Shown: positions 33,521 to 46,820, counted from the first letter of the stretch. The stretch is DNA of 64,000 bases from Carya illinoinensis (GCF_018687715.1 NC_056758.1:40891467-40955466); one strand, 5' to 3'. Notes: a model not told the origin generated them from the letters alone. Numbers and translations are program-made.

Positions 33521-36500
33521 TGTAACAGCCCGCTAGAAATTCAATTGTGATATTTCTATTAACTTTAGGAACCTCGTGAAAACCTCATAAGTTTTCACGA
33601 ATCCATTAATCGCATAGGTTTTAGCCTGTCAACATAGTTAGTGTTATCACTCACTATGGTGCCAGAAATGCGATTTTAATTATTTGAGATAGTTAGAAGT
33701 GTCAGAATACATTATAGTCTACACCACTAGGCTTAATTGAATATTTAAGATTTTTCAGTATTAAGTTTATTACGTTTATTTTTGGAGTGAATAGTAATCT
33801 CGGTAAACGTACTAAACGCAGTGTTTTCAAAATCACAGTGTGAAATGTCCAAATTAGGTTAGCGAAATTTTATTTGGATACTTGGAAAGATCTTAACCAC
33901 ACATAATGAATAGTATTAGATACTTAGCACAAAGAGAAACCATTAGATGGAATTGTGAAGGAAATCAAGGTGTGAGATCATGACACCTAAGCAAAATACA
34001 CATTTGGAAAATATCTTAAGAACATAGATTTAAAATACACATGGAAAGATTTTAACCACCTTACTCTTCCAAATCTACTCCACATTTAGAAAATATTTTA
34101 AACTAATTTTGTGGATATTATTGGGTAAAAATATTTTGAGTTGATTTTTGTAGATATTATTAGGTAAGAGAGTCCTACACTTAACTCTCACTTCGGGTAA
34201 GAGAGTCCTACACTTAACTCTCACTCCAGCCTCATCTCTTCCATATCTTATCCACAAGTATCTCCAGCCACCCCTCCCCACGAAATTATCTTCATTTATG
34301 CTTTCCATTAAAAGAATACCAAACACTCTCTCTCGGACAGCTTTTAGGAGTTCTTTTACACACCCATTTCGAAGCTTTTGTAAGTGTTTTATCATAAAGT
34401 CTCCTTCATATAAGTTGTTCCTTTTTGAGTCTAGTTTCCGTAGATGTATTTTTAGTATCATTCCATGGTCATTTGGTCAGTCAAAAGTATTTTTAACCAT
34501 GGAAAGGTCATTCTGGGCGTGAATCTGGAGAGTATGTTATAGTTTGGAGTTTTTGACCAAGCTAATGGATAGATATTGGTCCGAAATTTTTATGGAGTAT
34601 TGTTAACATGTATATATGACTATTGGTTGAGTATTTTTGCATGATTAAAGGTTTTGATGAAAGATTTTCTTAGATTTAGAAACTTAGAAACTGGAAGAGG
34701 AAAAACAGTTTCTGTTTTGAGAAAGTTTAACTCTTTGGTAGTCTAAACCTATTCTAATGACTTTAATAATTTTATTGGAAGATCCTAAGTATCTTATATA
34801 CATGTTATATTATTATTTTGAAGATATTTGATGTTAGTTTCAAAGATATGAAATTTTATGCAAAGAGATATTCAAATAAGCCAAAGTGTGGATATTCTTG
34901 GCTAAATTTATGTTTTGGTTAATTTCTAACCATGTGATCTTGAATTAGAAGCTTATATATGTTTTAGGACATCTTTTTAAACCATGTGATGGTTTGGTTT
35001 GAAGATCATATATATATAAGTCATAGATCAAGATATTTATCAAAACTAGTTGAGGAAAAAGTTTCTGTTTTTGGACTAAGTGTAAAACCAAAAACTCCAA
35101 ATGTTATTTTGTGATTTTGGTGACTTTAGTTTGATGATTTAAAGCATGGTTGATGTTAGGATGATATTATGAATATGTTAGAAGTAAGATTTGATTTTTG
35201 AAATTCTTGGAGATGTTTTGATCTAAGGTCAAAACTTGTGATTCAAGTGCTTGGATCTTTTTACAAAAAAGTTTGGTGTTGATTATTAGCTTTTTCTAAA
35301 TGGATGTTTTAAGTATGGTTTTGAACTTAGGATTAGAAGATGTTTGTTGCAAAATTTTGGTTTAAGCATGAGTTTTGAAGTTAGAAGGAATTGCAACAAA
35401 AATAAAGGGAAATGACCTATGGATGTTTCGACCATAGTGTGTTCTTCATAGTTGTGTTTTGTTTTAAATTTTTCTGAGTTGATATTTAAGTTTAGGACAA
35501 AATTTACATGAGGAATGTAAATTTTAGAAACTTTTGGAGTTAGTATGCAAAATCCTTAAGTTATGAGTAAAACGGTCATTTTTCCACATGTAGAGAGTAA
35601 AATGAAAATTTTACTCTTTAAGTTAGTATTTTCCATATTTCAAATATTTAGTGATTTAGTTCTAACTTTTAGAATCACTAATTACAGTTCCTCGTGGTCG
35701 CACTTGAAGTTTTATAAGAAACGCGGAGATCGAGGTAAGTTAGCTTTTAACTTACTAGCAGTCTACTGTGTATGTGTGCTAAGTAAAGGAACTACAGTGT
35801 ATGTATGTGTGTTATCATATATGTCATGCCATGCCAAGTTATTACGTAATTGTCTATGATACAGAATTTATTCTGTCATCAATTTTTATCTGTTACATAA
35901 TATATTCTGTTATGTATTACTGTACATTACAAGTACGTCATGCTAAGTATGCCATCTATTACATGTATATCAAGTCATGTAATATTCACTGTTGCAAGTA
36001 TGTCATGTTAAATATGTTGTCTATTATATGTTATGCCATGTTACGAAATGTTTTTATCTCAAGTTGGTCATGTATTTCAAGTTATGTTCAAGTCAAGTTT
36101 GTGTAGAATACATGGGGCCACAACAACTGTGGAATATGTATTTACACGTAGAATACATGGGGCCACAACAACTGTGGAGTATGTATTTTTCATGTTAAGT
36201 CAAGTTTATGTAGAATACATGGGGCCACAACAACTGTGGAGTATGTATTTAACAGCATTGTGATGTGTAGAATACATGGGGCCACAACAACTGTGGAGTA
36301 TGTATTTACACGTAGAATACATGGGGCCACAACAACTGTGGAGTATGTATTTTTCATGTTAAGTCAAGTTTATGTAGAATACATGGGGCCACAACAACTG
36401 TGGAGTATGTATTTAACAGCATTGTGATGTGTAGAATATATGGGGCCACAACAACTGTGGAGTATGTATTTACACGTAGAATACATGGGGCCACAACAAC

Positions 36501-37455
36501 TGTGGAGTATGTATTTCTCATGTTAAGTCAAGTTTGTATAGAATACATGGGGCCACAACAACTGTGGAGTATGTATTTTTCATGTTAAGTCAAGTTTGTG
36601 TAGAATACATGGGGCCACAACAACTGTGGAGTATGTATTTACACGTAGAATACATGGGGCCACAACAATTGTGGAGTATGTATTTTTCATGTTAAGTCAA
36701 GTTTGTGTAGAATACATGGGGCCACAACAACTGTGGAGTATGTATTTACACGTAGAATACATGGGGCCACAACAACTCATGTGGAGTATGTATTTTTCAT
36801 GTTAAGTGAAGTTTCAGATCAAGTTCATGTCAAGTCAAGTTCAGTTCAAGTTTCAATTTAAGTTATGTCAATTATGCTATGTTGTACGCCAAGTTATGCT
36901 TTAATTACTTATGAATTTGATTATGCATTTATGCTTTTACTGTCATGCATGCATCATTAGCTTGTGTGGAAGTTTTTTTGTTAACTTACTGAGATTTGTA
37001 ATAAAATCTCACTTTGGTAGTCCCAACTACCATTCCCCCCGAATGGTAGATCTTGTTACAGGACCTGAAGGAGAATCAGGAGCTGATCAACTAGACACAG
37101 TTGACTAAGCGATGGTATGACGTCAATGTTAATATAGTAGTTAACGTAAATTACTACTTATACAATGGAGTTGCATCTTTAGTATTTTTTGGATCATAAC
37201 CATTTTGGACTAGTGTTGTGATCTACTCAATGGGTCTTTATGTATGAAGTATGTTTTAAGCATTTGGGATATTTTCAATTTGGTGCATAGTATTACTAAA
37301 GAAAAAAATTATCTGCTGCGAATATTGCATAATGTTAGATGCATGTTAGGAACATTGTATCTTATATGTCATGAACGGGGGCAGGTAACCTTGTGTTGCA
37401 TGTCTCGACGCTTCAAATGTCCGTCCAATCCCAAACGGAATTTGGGGGCGTCACA
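33521..37455 (+). mobile_element. full-length-type solo LTR of the gypsy family, with hairpin repeat array
   Basis: 3935 bp, starts TGTAACAGCCCGCTAG and ends GGGGGCGTCACA, with the perfect duplication AAAGT on both sides (33516-33520 and 37456-37460). It belongs to the same family as the LTRs of the 5.3-kb element but contains about 2.2 kb more in the middle (35161-37350), including a 13-copy repeat array. Direct repeats ATGTTAGG at 35153 and 37343 mark the limits of the part missing from the short LTRs. A 33-bp tandem doubling lies at about 34163-34228. Confidence 0.88.
36104..36797 (+). repeat. 13-copy tandem/higher-order repeat in the solo LTR
   Basis: A core of about 39 bp begins AGAATACATGGGGCCACAAC and ends GGAGTATGTATTT. 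It occurs 13 times, separated by three alternating spacers (ACACGT; TTCATGTTAAGTCAAGTTTATGT-like, about 23 bp; AACAGCATTGTGATGTGT). Each core contains the inverted repeat CCACA-acaac-TGTGG, which could form a small hairpin. Open reading frames in it are by-products of the repeat. Confidence 0.9.
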
Positions 37456-37889
37456 AAAGTGCTTCTCTCGGTTTATTATTTTTCTTCTCTCTTCGGTTTG
37501 AGAAAGAACATATACTGCTGCTTTGAACATTACATGAATGTTTGTAAAATTATTGTTCTTCATATGAAAAGTTTTGGTCTTGATATTAATGAATATACAG
37601 ATTTGTTTCGGTCTTTGCTTGAGTTATTTCTTTTTTTCTCCCCCTCTTGCTTGTGCTGGTTTTGTGCTAGGTTAAGAGAATTGAAGAAGGGGAGGCTGTA
37701 TGGGTCAACAGTGGGCCGCATGGAGGTGGTTGGATTGTCTTTGTTGGTACTTCGGTATGGAAGAATGCCACCACCGCCGCCGTAGGAGACCTACTCGGTT
37801 TGGTGGCCTGAATCTCTCTCAGTCAAATTTTTTAACTTATTTATTTATTTTTTATAAATAAATAAATAGAAGAAGAAGAAGAAGAAGAA

Positions 37890-37966
37890 AGAAAAAGCTA
37901 TGCCCACTGCTAATCCTTCTCGCTTGACGTGGCATCCCAGGTGGCCTAACTTAATGGATAAAAAAA

Positions 37967-38049
<83 letters not shown>

Positions 38050-39120
38050 AAAATGTTCTTTTCATCTTCTTCAACCCTCTCTCCTGAAAACGTCTACTCT
38101 CCTTTCTCCCTTCTTTTCGTCTTCTTCAACCCTCTATCCTGAAAACATTTGCTCTCCCTTCTCTCTTCAGTTTTCGTCTCTCCAAGTTTCCGTTGTCTCC
38201 ATCAACAACGACAAACCGAAAGGGGTACCGAGATCTACTCTCCCGTTTCCGTCACCTCCATCAACAAAGGCAAACCATTAGTCACTAGATTTGCTCTCCC
38301 GTTTTTGTCACCTCCATCAACCACAAGCTCCTCACCTGAAATCGAAGCCTCTCACCACCAGTCGCTAGATCTGCTCTCCCGTTTCCGTCGCCTCCATCTA
38401 CCACCAACTCCACACCTGAAATCGAAGCCCCTCACCACTAGGTTTTAAAGTTAAGCTTGCTGGGATGTTCATTTGCACTATTTTGAGCATTTTTTGGTTC
38501 ATTTGTTTAAATTTAAGCTTGTTCATTTGCACTATTGTGTACAATCACTTTTCTCATCCTATTCCTATCATAATAAGATAATAAAATTATTAATTTAATA
38601 TAACATGCATAGTTCCTTCTGATTCTCCATAATTTCAAACGTTCTTCTGATGAGAAACCCCACAAGTCAATACACAAAAAATAAAACATTTTAAAACATC
38701 TCAAAACCAAGAAGTATGAATGTTTACAATAGGGGCTATAGCGTCATCTAAAATCATTAGAATCCTTTAGAAACGGCTTAGCAATTGGGAAAATATGCTG
38801 AAGAGAATGATCAGAAATAGAAAAATAGAGCAGTAATAAAATATAACTCAAAACTGTTATAATCTTATCATTTCACAAGAATAAAGGGAAAATGGAGCAC
38901 TCATATATGTTTTAGAATTGAGGTGAAAGAAAATGAGATTTGACGGAGAGGATTGAATGAGTTTGTTGGGGGTTTTTTTTGGGGGGGGGGTCCTTGGTTT
39001 TGCTATAGATCTGAAAGAATCCGTAGCAAATAAATGATGTTTTTTAAAATAAAAATAAAAATTGCCACTATGGCATTCCATGTCAAGCGGGAACTGAAAG
39101 CGGGATACAAGAAGTGTGGC
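37890..39120. mobile_element. possible small Mutator-like element
   Basis: The left part GCTATGCCCACTG ... CGCTTGACGTGGCAT and the reverse complement of the right part GCTACAGCCACAC ... CGCTTGACATGGAAT resemble each other as degenerate inverted repeats. The AGCC.C ... TGACGTGG style also appears at the ends of the other Mutator-like candidates in this window. No clear target duplication could be read next to the low-complexity flanks. The (CT)n run and serine-rich ORFs inside are not genes. Confidence 0.35.
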
Positions 39121-40014
39121 TGTAGCATTGCCTAAAAAAAAAGGGAAGGAAGGATGTTTGGCGCCTGGAGGAGGTTGAGAAACTCCTTCCTGACACCTCT
39201 GTAAGGGATTTTAAAAGCTCTAGTGACTATAGCGTAGAGGTTTTGTAACAAAAAAAAGAAAAAAGAAAAAAGAAAAAAGAAAAAAAGAAAAAAAAAGCTG
39301 TGAATGAAGGTGGACCTCGACGCTGGGAGAAGGCTGGGGATGCCATGTCGTCTTCTCCTTGCCGATGATGTCCACCGTTGAGATGCCATGCCAGGCTGGG
39401 GGGTGAGGTGCTGCGTGTTAAGGGAACAAGAAATAATGTAGTGCGATACTATCTCTCAGGAAGAAGAACACGTATGAACCTTATCTATAAAGGGCTTGGG
39501 CTTGGGCTGTGGGCTCTGGCCTAGTCCAACTAGTTTTTACATTAGCTTCTATTTTTTATTTATTTATTTTTAAATTTAAAGTGGAAGTAGAATTGAGAAG
39601 CAGGCCTTCCATAGGTGGGCCCTAAGCAATGACTAATCGCTCTCTAATGAAGATAGTGACAGAGGGGGAGTACACACGATATCCATAACTTCAGTCCCCT
39701 CTTCCTTATGTATCGACTGGTTCCTAAAGCTAACATGTACTCCGCGGCCCAACTAGTGCCTGGAACTAGTGACTGGTTCTATTTTTTTGATGTGTAAAAT
39801 GATTGGGTTTTGGGCCGGGCCGAGGGAAAGGAATAGTTTTCTTCTAACAGGCTAAAGAGAAAGTGGGTTGTGCAATAGGCTTAGGCCTAACCCCTTAAGA
39901 CCCAACTGGCATCTGATTAGTGAACAAAATCGGGTTTTGACCTAGGTTATTGAGCCGATCTAGTTCATACCCGGACGGGTCAGATTAAAAAAATTATATT
40001 ATATTAAAAAAATT

Positions 40015-40285
40015 AAATTCAATTTTATGCATGTTATTTTTGTTAAATCCATGTATTAAATTTTATTAAATGTTTTATACATGTTATTATTGTTATCTAC
40101 ATGTATGAAATTTTATTAAATTTATATACATGTTATTATTGTTAGGTACATGTATGAAAATTTTATTAAATTTATATGCATGTTATTATTGTTAAATACA
40201 TGTATTAAAATGTCATATGCATGTTATTATTTAAATGCATTAAATCTTATGTACATATTATTATTAAATACATGTATGAATTGTT
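40015..40285 (+). repeat. tandem repeat of about 60 bp, five copies
   Basis: Units built on CATGTTATTATTGTTAAATA followed by CATGTATTAAATTTTATTAA, with small differences between copies. Confidence 0.75.
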
Positions 40286-40439
40286 TATTTTGACTCTTAT
40301 TATCATGCTCTATGTATATATATATATATATATTTATTTATCCAATATGGGGCAAATGATTTACATTAAAATTAAAGAAAAGATTGGTTGCCAAAAGTAC
40401 AAGTTTGGCAATCAATCTTTTCTTAAATTTTGGTGAAAA

Positions 40440-40532
40440 ATCTTTAAATTTCATAGTAAGGTAGATATGATGGAGTGAACAATTTTATGTGTCAAGATCT
40501 ACTCTTAAAAGAGGTTGACGACACTACTAGTT
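40440..40532 (+). repeat. left part of an 85-90-bp tandem array (split by the Sirevirus)
   Basis: Begins the array that resumes at 49900: the words ATTTTATGTGTCAAGATCTA and CTCTTAAAAGAGG correspond to TTTTATGTCAGAATTTACTC and CCCAAAAGAAAATT in the later units. The retrotransposon landed in the TAGTT of one unit. Confidence 0.6.
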
Positions 40533-41932
40533 TGTTGAACCCAAGGTTTCAAGTTTTGTGTAATTATATATCTACACATGAATTTTGATGATAACAAAGG
40601 AATTCAAAGAATAAAGAAGTCTCAAGCTCAAGTTGTCTACACAATGGAGTTAAGCACATCAAGGAAACAAGCATGAGCAAGAAGGGAACAAGTTTACATT
40701 AAAGTTATAGAATAATGTTGTAAATTTCTTCAAAATTCGAAATTAGGATTAATGCTTAAAATTAATATTTTATCATAAAGCATTAAAATACATTTTCCAC
40801 ATGTGCATGAATATTTTTAAAATTTAAATTTGAAAATTTTGAAAGATGATTGATTGTCATCTTTTACATGTGCATGTCTTGATTAAAGGGTTGAACTTTG
40901 AAAATATTAAAGATAATTGATTGTCATCTTTCACGTGTGCATGTTTTATTTGAATATTTTTAAAAGTGATTGATACTTTTTTAGACTTATACAAAAGGTA
41001 GATGATTTTGTTTGAAAAATTTGAAAAGTAAAATGTGCTCCTTTTGTCATATACAAAAAGTAAAATATTAGGTTTGAATTTTTTGAAAAGTAAAGTGTGC
41101 CCCTTTTGTCATATGTCAAAAGTAAAAGATTAGGTTTGAATTTTTTGAAAATTAAAGTGTGCTCCTTTTGTCATATGCCAAAAGTAAAAGATTAGGTTTG
41201 AAGTTTTTGAAAAATAAATGATGTTGTCTTTGACAATTGAAAAAGAAGAACCTTTTATTTGAATTTTTTGAAAAAGTGAATGATGTTGTCTTTGACATGT
41301 GAATCTTTTTAAATTTGAATATGAAGTCTCATATGCCTATAAATAGATCATTTGAGAGCTTCACATTCACAACACCAAGAGCATACAACATTCATTCAAA
41401 ACTTTCATTCTCTCTTTTCTAAGCATTGAGCCTTAATCCTTGTTTATTTTGAGAGATATAGTTTGCGCTGTATTGTTCTTATTTCACTCATTGAGGAGTG
41501 TTTTCTGATAACCTACCCACTATCAGCTCTTGTATCAGAAAAATGGTGTGTATAACCCTTGTGCGTGTAGAAAGTGTTCTACACGGGGAATAGTTGAATC
41601 ACCACGTGTAAGGTGATTGCAAGTGTAGAGGGTGTTCTACACGGATCCTTTGTAGCGGTGTTGTTCAAAAGTGTAATAGGTTTCTATCTCCATCTGAAGG
41701 AGGTTGAATAGTGAATTTGGGAATTTTCAAGAGGTAGCTTGAGGCGAGGACGTAGGCAGTGGGGCCGAACCTCGTTAACATACTGAGTTTGCTTCTCTCT
41801 TACCCTTACTCTTTATATTTATTGCTATTTCATATTTTGTTTATATTTTATATTATATATTTGATTTATAATTGTTATTTTTTTTAATACAACTCAATTC
41901 ACTCCCCTCTTGTGTTAGTCATCTGGGCAACA
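40533..41932 (+). repeat. 5' LTR of the Sirevirus-like element
   Basis: 1400 bp, starts TGTTGAACCCAAGG and ends GGGCAACA. It contains three to four subrepeats of about 60 bp (AAAGTGTGCTCCTTTTGTCA type, about 41020-41215) and a TATAAATAG box near 41338. Confidence 0.9.
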
Positions 41933-41991
41933 ATTGGTATCAGAGCTAAGAGCTCTATTATAAGATTAACTATCTTTTGAGTTAAGATCTT

Positions 41992-43625
41992 ATGGCTAAT
42001 ATTGCAGCTTCATTTGGTGAAAGTCAATCTAGCAGTCGGCCTCCACTCTTTTGTGGAGATAATTACTCATTCTGGAAAGTTAGAATGAGAATATTTCTTC
42101 AAGTTCAAGGTAGATAAATCTGGAAATGTATTGTAAATGGACCTTATATTCCAACAAAAATGGTTGATGGAGTAAAGGTAAAAAAGGAAGAAGAAGAGTT
42201 TGATCGTGAAGACGATAGACTTTATACTTTAAATTTAACTGCTATGAATTTATTATATAATGCTTTTAATGGAAATGAGTTTAATAGAATAATGAATTGC
42301 GCTACGGCAAAGGAAATTTGGGATAACTTGGAAGTAACTTATGAAAGAATTTCGCAAGTTAAGGAATCAAAAATTTATATTCTTACTCATGAATATGAAA
42401 TGTTTAAGATGAATGATGATGAATCTATTTCTAATATGCACACTCGTTTTACTAACATCATAAACAGCTTGACAGCTCTTGGCAAAATTTATTCCAAGGT
42501 GGAGATAGTAAGAAAAATTCCCAACTCTTTATCAAAATGTTGGGAATCAAAAGTTACAGCGATTCTTGAAGTTAGAGACCTCAAGAAGCTCGAAGTCAAT
42601 GAACTCATCGGGTCACTTATCACCTATGAGTACACATTGAAAAGAGGAGAAGAAGAAGGAAAGCCAAAGAAGAGCTTAGCACTTAAAGATGTTCCTCATG
42701 AAAGTGAAAGTGATGAAGGTAAGGAAAATGATGATAAAGATGAAGAAGTTGTGATAATAACAAGAAGAATTAAGAGGTTCTTGAAGAAAAATAGAACTCC
42801 TCCGAGAAAATCCTTCAAAAAGTTTTCCAAGATAATTTAGGTAAAAATGACACTTTAATTTGTTATAAATGCAATAAGCCTGGTCATATCAAGTCAGATT
42901 GTCCTCTGTTAAAGAAAGATCGAAACAAGGACAAGAAAGCAATGAAAACTAGATGAGATGATGATTCAAGTAGTTCAGATAGTGAAGTAAGCAATAGAGA
43001 ACCAGCAAATCTTTGTCTTATGGCTAAAGATGACATTGAGATAACAAATCTTGATAATATTGAAAATCCTTTATATGAAGAATTGCAAAATGTTCTAGAA
43101 GAGGTATACGAGGAATTTGAAAAATTGGGTATCAAGTATACTGCTTTGAAAAGGAAAAATTCTTCTTTAACAAACGAAATTGATATTTTAAGAAAAGAAA
43201 TAATCATTTTGAAAGATAAAAATCTCGAGTTGAATAAGAAGAAAACTGATTTAGAAAATATTGTTGAAAACTTTACGAATGAAAAAAGAAATTTTGAAAA
43301 ACTTCTTGGTAGTCAAAGATGTGTTTTTGACAAGACGGGCTTGAGATATATGTCAAAACAAAAATACAAATCTTATAAAAATTTCTTTGATAATCCTTCT
43401 ACATCAAAAACCAATATTCAAAATTTTTTTCATCAAAATAATTTTGTCAAAAAAAGATATTATTATAATCATTCAAATTCTTCATATATGTCACATGCTA
43501 TTTGTAATTTTTGTAATAGAAATGGTCGTAATTATCATATTTGTCCTATTAGAAGAAATTATACAATGACTATTAGGGCCATATGGGTACCTAAAACTCT
43601 TGTTTCTTCTAATACTAATAAATAA
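41992..43625 (+). pseudogene. gag of the Sirevirus-like element (broken)
   Basis: It starts at MANIAASFGESQ and includes the PLFCGDNYSFWKVRM segment typical of copia gag. It is interrupted by TAA at 42115 and continues through the capsid-like region (TAKEIWDNLEVTYE, HTRFTNIINSLTALG). After a frameshift near 42830 come the CCHC knuckle CYKCNKPGHIKSDC (about 42861) and a TGA at a former Trp position (KTR, then stop, then DDDSSSS). A coiled-coil segment (about 43020-43300) and a second, imperfect knuckle CNFCNRNGRNYHIC (about 43501) follow. The family's gag packages element RNA. This copy cannot make a complete protein. Confidence 0.85.
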
Positions 43626-43683
43626 AGGACCCAAAGAACTTGGGTACCAAGAAAAATCATTTTAATTGTTTTTATAGGTATAC

Positions 43684-46600
43684 ATGAAGTCATCCACAAG
43701 CAAAAACAAATGGTTTTTAGATAGTGGATGTTCAAGACACATGACGGGAGACAAGACTAAGTTCTTTGATCTTAGATCTAAAGAAGAAGGACACGTGACA
43801 TTTGGAGACAACTCGAAAGGAAAGATCGTGGGAATAGGTAAAATTGGTAATGAATCTTCTCTCATAATTGAAGATGTTCTACTTGTTGAAGGTCTAAAGC
43901 ATAATCTTTTGAGTATAAGTCAATTATGTGATAAAGGATTTACAGTTACTTTTAAAATGGATATATGCATTATTTTGAATGATCATAATTGTAATATTTG
44001 TTTTATTATTTTTAGAAGTAACAATGTTTATACAATCGATTTTGAAGAAATTATCTCACAAGATGCAATTTGTTTTTCAGCTCAAAATGAAACTAGTTGG
44101 TTATGGCATAGAAGACTAGGTCATGCCAACATGGAACTTATTTCCAAACTTTCAAAAAATGATCTTGTGAGAGGTTTACCAAAAACATATTTTCTTAAAA
44201 ATAAAATTTATGATGCATGCCAATTTGGTAAACAAACAAAAACTTCTTTTAAAATCAAGAAACATATTTTCACTACTAGACTATTGCAACTGATACACAT
44301 GGATCTTTTTGGACCAAATAGAGTTGCAAGTTTATGAGGAAAATATTATGCATTTGTTAGTGTTGATGATTTCTCTAGATATACTTGGGTTATCTTTCTT
44401 ACTCATAAAGATGAGACACATAATGTCTTTACCAAGTTATACAAGAGAATTCAAAATGAAAAGGATTATACCATTTCAAGTATCCGAAGTGATAGGGGAA
44501 AAGAGTTTGTTAATAAAAATATTGAAACATTTTGTGATGAAAATGGTTTTATACATAATTTTTCTGCTCCTCGAACTCCTCAACAAAATAGGGTAGTAGA
44601 GAGGAAAAATAGATATCTTCAAGAGATGGCAAGAACAATACTCAATGAGAACAACTTACCTAATTATTTTTGGGCCGAAGCGGTAAGCACTGCATGTTAT
44701 ATTATAAATAGAGTTGTGCTAAGGTCTAAATTAGATAAAATCCCCTATGAGCTTTGGAATGAGAAAAAACCCAACATTGGTTACTTTCATGTATTTGGAT
44801 GCAAATGTTTTATTTTGAATGACAGGGATAATTTAGGCAAATTTGATGCAAAATCTGATGAAGGTATTTTTCTCGGATATTCTACTAATAGTAAAGTTTA
44901 TAGAGTATTCAATAAAAAGACTTTAACTGTACAAGAATCTATACATGTAGTATTTGATGAATCTAATTCTCTACTCTCCAAGAAATTTATTGATGAAGAA
45001 ACAAGAGGTATAATAACACGGAAAGTCTCAATCTCAACAAAGAGAATACAATAGAAGAAGTTCAACATGGAACCATCAGAAAAGATCATCAAAATTTAAT
45101 ACAAGATGCAACCAAATAGTGAAAATTTGTGAAAGATCATCCAATGGAACAAATTTTGGGAGAACCTTCACAAGGTGTAAGTATTCGATCATCTCTTAGA
45201 AATATTTGCAATCATACTGCTTTTCTCTCTCAGATTGAACCCAAAAATATTGATGATGCACTTCTCGATGAATCTTGGATTCTAGCTATGCAAGAAGAGT
45301 TGAATCAATTTGAAAGAAATGATGTTTGGACACTTGTTCCTAGACCCAAAAATCATACTATGATTGGAATAAAATGAATTTTTAGAAATAAGAAAGATGA
45401 GTCCGGAGTTATGACTAGAAATAAGGCTCGACTTGTAGTCCAAGATTTTAATCAAAAAGAAGGAATCGATTATGATGAAACATATACACCAGTCGCAGGA
45501 TTAGAAGCTATTCGAATGCTACTTGCATATGCTTGTTATAAAGATTCCAAAATTTTTCAAATGAATGTTAAAAGTGCTTTTTTAAATGGTTTTATAAATG
45601 AAGAGGTATATGTTGAGCAACGTCCAGGTTTTGAAAATCATATTTCCCCAAATCATGTTTTCAAACTCACAAAAGTACTATATGGACTTAAGCAAGCTCT
45701 TAGAACTTGGTACGAGAGATTCAGTGGTTTCTTGATTGAAAAATATTTTTCAAGAGGAAAAATCGACACAACTCTTTTAATTAAATATGAAAATGATGAT
45801 ATTCTTTTGATTCAGATTTATGTTGATGATATAATATTCAGTGCTACTAATGAAAATATGTATCAAGTTTTTGCTAAGACTATGCAGGACGAATTTGAGA
45901 TGAGCATGATGGGAGAACTTACATTCTTTCTTGGATTGCAAATTAAGCAAGCAAAAAGTGGGACATTCATCAATCAATCAAAATATATTAAGGAATTATT
46001 GAAGAAGTTTGGGATCGAAAATGTTAAGGAAATTGGAACACCAATGAGCCCATCAACTAAACATGATAAAGATGAATCCGGTAAGCCAGTTGACTCGAAA
46101 ATATATCGAGATATGATTGGTAGCTTATTATATTTAACAACCAGTAGACCAGATATTATGTTTAGTGTGTGCTTATGTGCACGCTTTCAATCATCTAAAA
46201 AAGAATCACATTTAATTACAGTTAAGCGCACTCTTAGATATCTTAGTGGTACAATTAACCTAGGGTTATGGTACCCTAAGCACACATCTTTCGATCTAAT
46301 CAGTTACACAGATGCAGATTATGCTGGCTGTAAAATAGATCGAAAAAGTACTAGTAGAGCATGTCATTTCTTAGGTCATGCACTAGTTTCCTGATTTAGT
46401 AAAAAACAAAATTTTGTTGCACTATCTACTGCTGAGGCAGAATATGTTGCTGCTGGTAGTTGTTGTGCTCAAGTTCTCTACATGAAGCAACAACTTGAAA
46501 ATTTTAAACTCATGTATAATCACATTTCAATTAAATGTGATAATACAAGTGTTATAAATCTTTCAAAGAATCCAATACAACATTCTAGAACTAAGCATAT

Positions 46601-46772
46601 TGAAATAAGATATCATTTTCTTCAAGATTATATGCAGAAAGGCGATATAATACTAGAGTTCACAAACACACACGATCAGTTAGCAGATATTTTCACAAAA
46701 CCTTTACCAAAAGATAGATTATGTATGATCAGAAAAGAAATATGTATGATGCATGCTATGAATATCTCTTAA
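43684..46772 (+). pseudogene. pol of the Sirevirus-like element (broken)
   Basis: Domains in order. Protease WFLDSGCSRHMTGDK (about 43711). GAG-pre-integrase WLWHRRLGHANMELI (about 44099). Integrase core with the DDFSRYTW and ISSIRSDRGKEF regions in a shifted frame (44340-44600), then RTPQQN, ARTILNENNLPNYFWAEA and the FGCKCFILNDRDNLGKFDAK segment. Reverse transcriptase follows: ARLVVQDFNQKEGIDYDETY, QMNVKSAFLNG, YGLKQALRTWYE, YVDDIIFSA. RNase H: YTDADYAGCKIDRKSTS, then after a stop AEAEYVAAG and HDQLADIFTKPLPKDR. In-frame TGA codons near 44336, 45375 and 46392 stop the frame; at least two replace TGG. The frame is otherwise well conserved, so inactivation is fairly recent. Confidence 0.9.
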
Positions 46773-46820
46773 AAGATAGATCAGAATAAATAAAAATAGA
46801 GATAAATTTTTTAAATACTT

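Larger units (their letters stand above)
37461..40440. other. interior of the old copia element with further insertions, no gene
   Basis: No recognisable protein. It includes a (CT)n run of about 76 bp (about 37972-38047) and a probable small Mutator-like element (37890-39120). A segment at 39240-39296 is poly-A with scattered G. Tandem repeats follow at about 40015-40285. Confidence 0.5.

Noticed and set aside
36104..36797. Regular direct repeats that resemble a CRISPR array
   Set aside because: The spacers are themselves repeated, the repeats lie inside a plant LTR with target duplications, and there is no cas gene; it is an LTR tandem array.
35801..36805. Overlapping ORFs with repeated RIHGATTTVEYVF peptides
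   Set aside because: They arise because the repeat unit has no stop in some frames; there is no conserved start and no protein family.
37900..38142. ORF with a long LSLSLS run
   Set aside because: It is translation of a (CT)n microsatellite.
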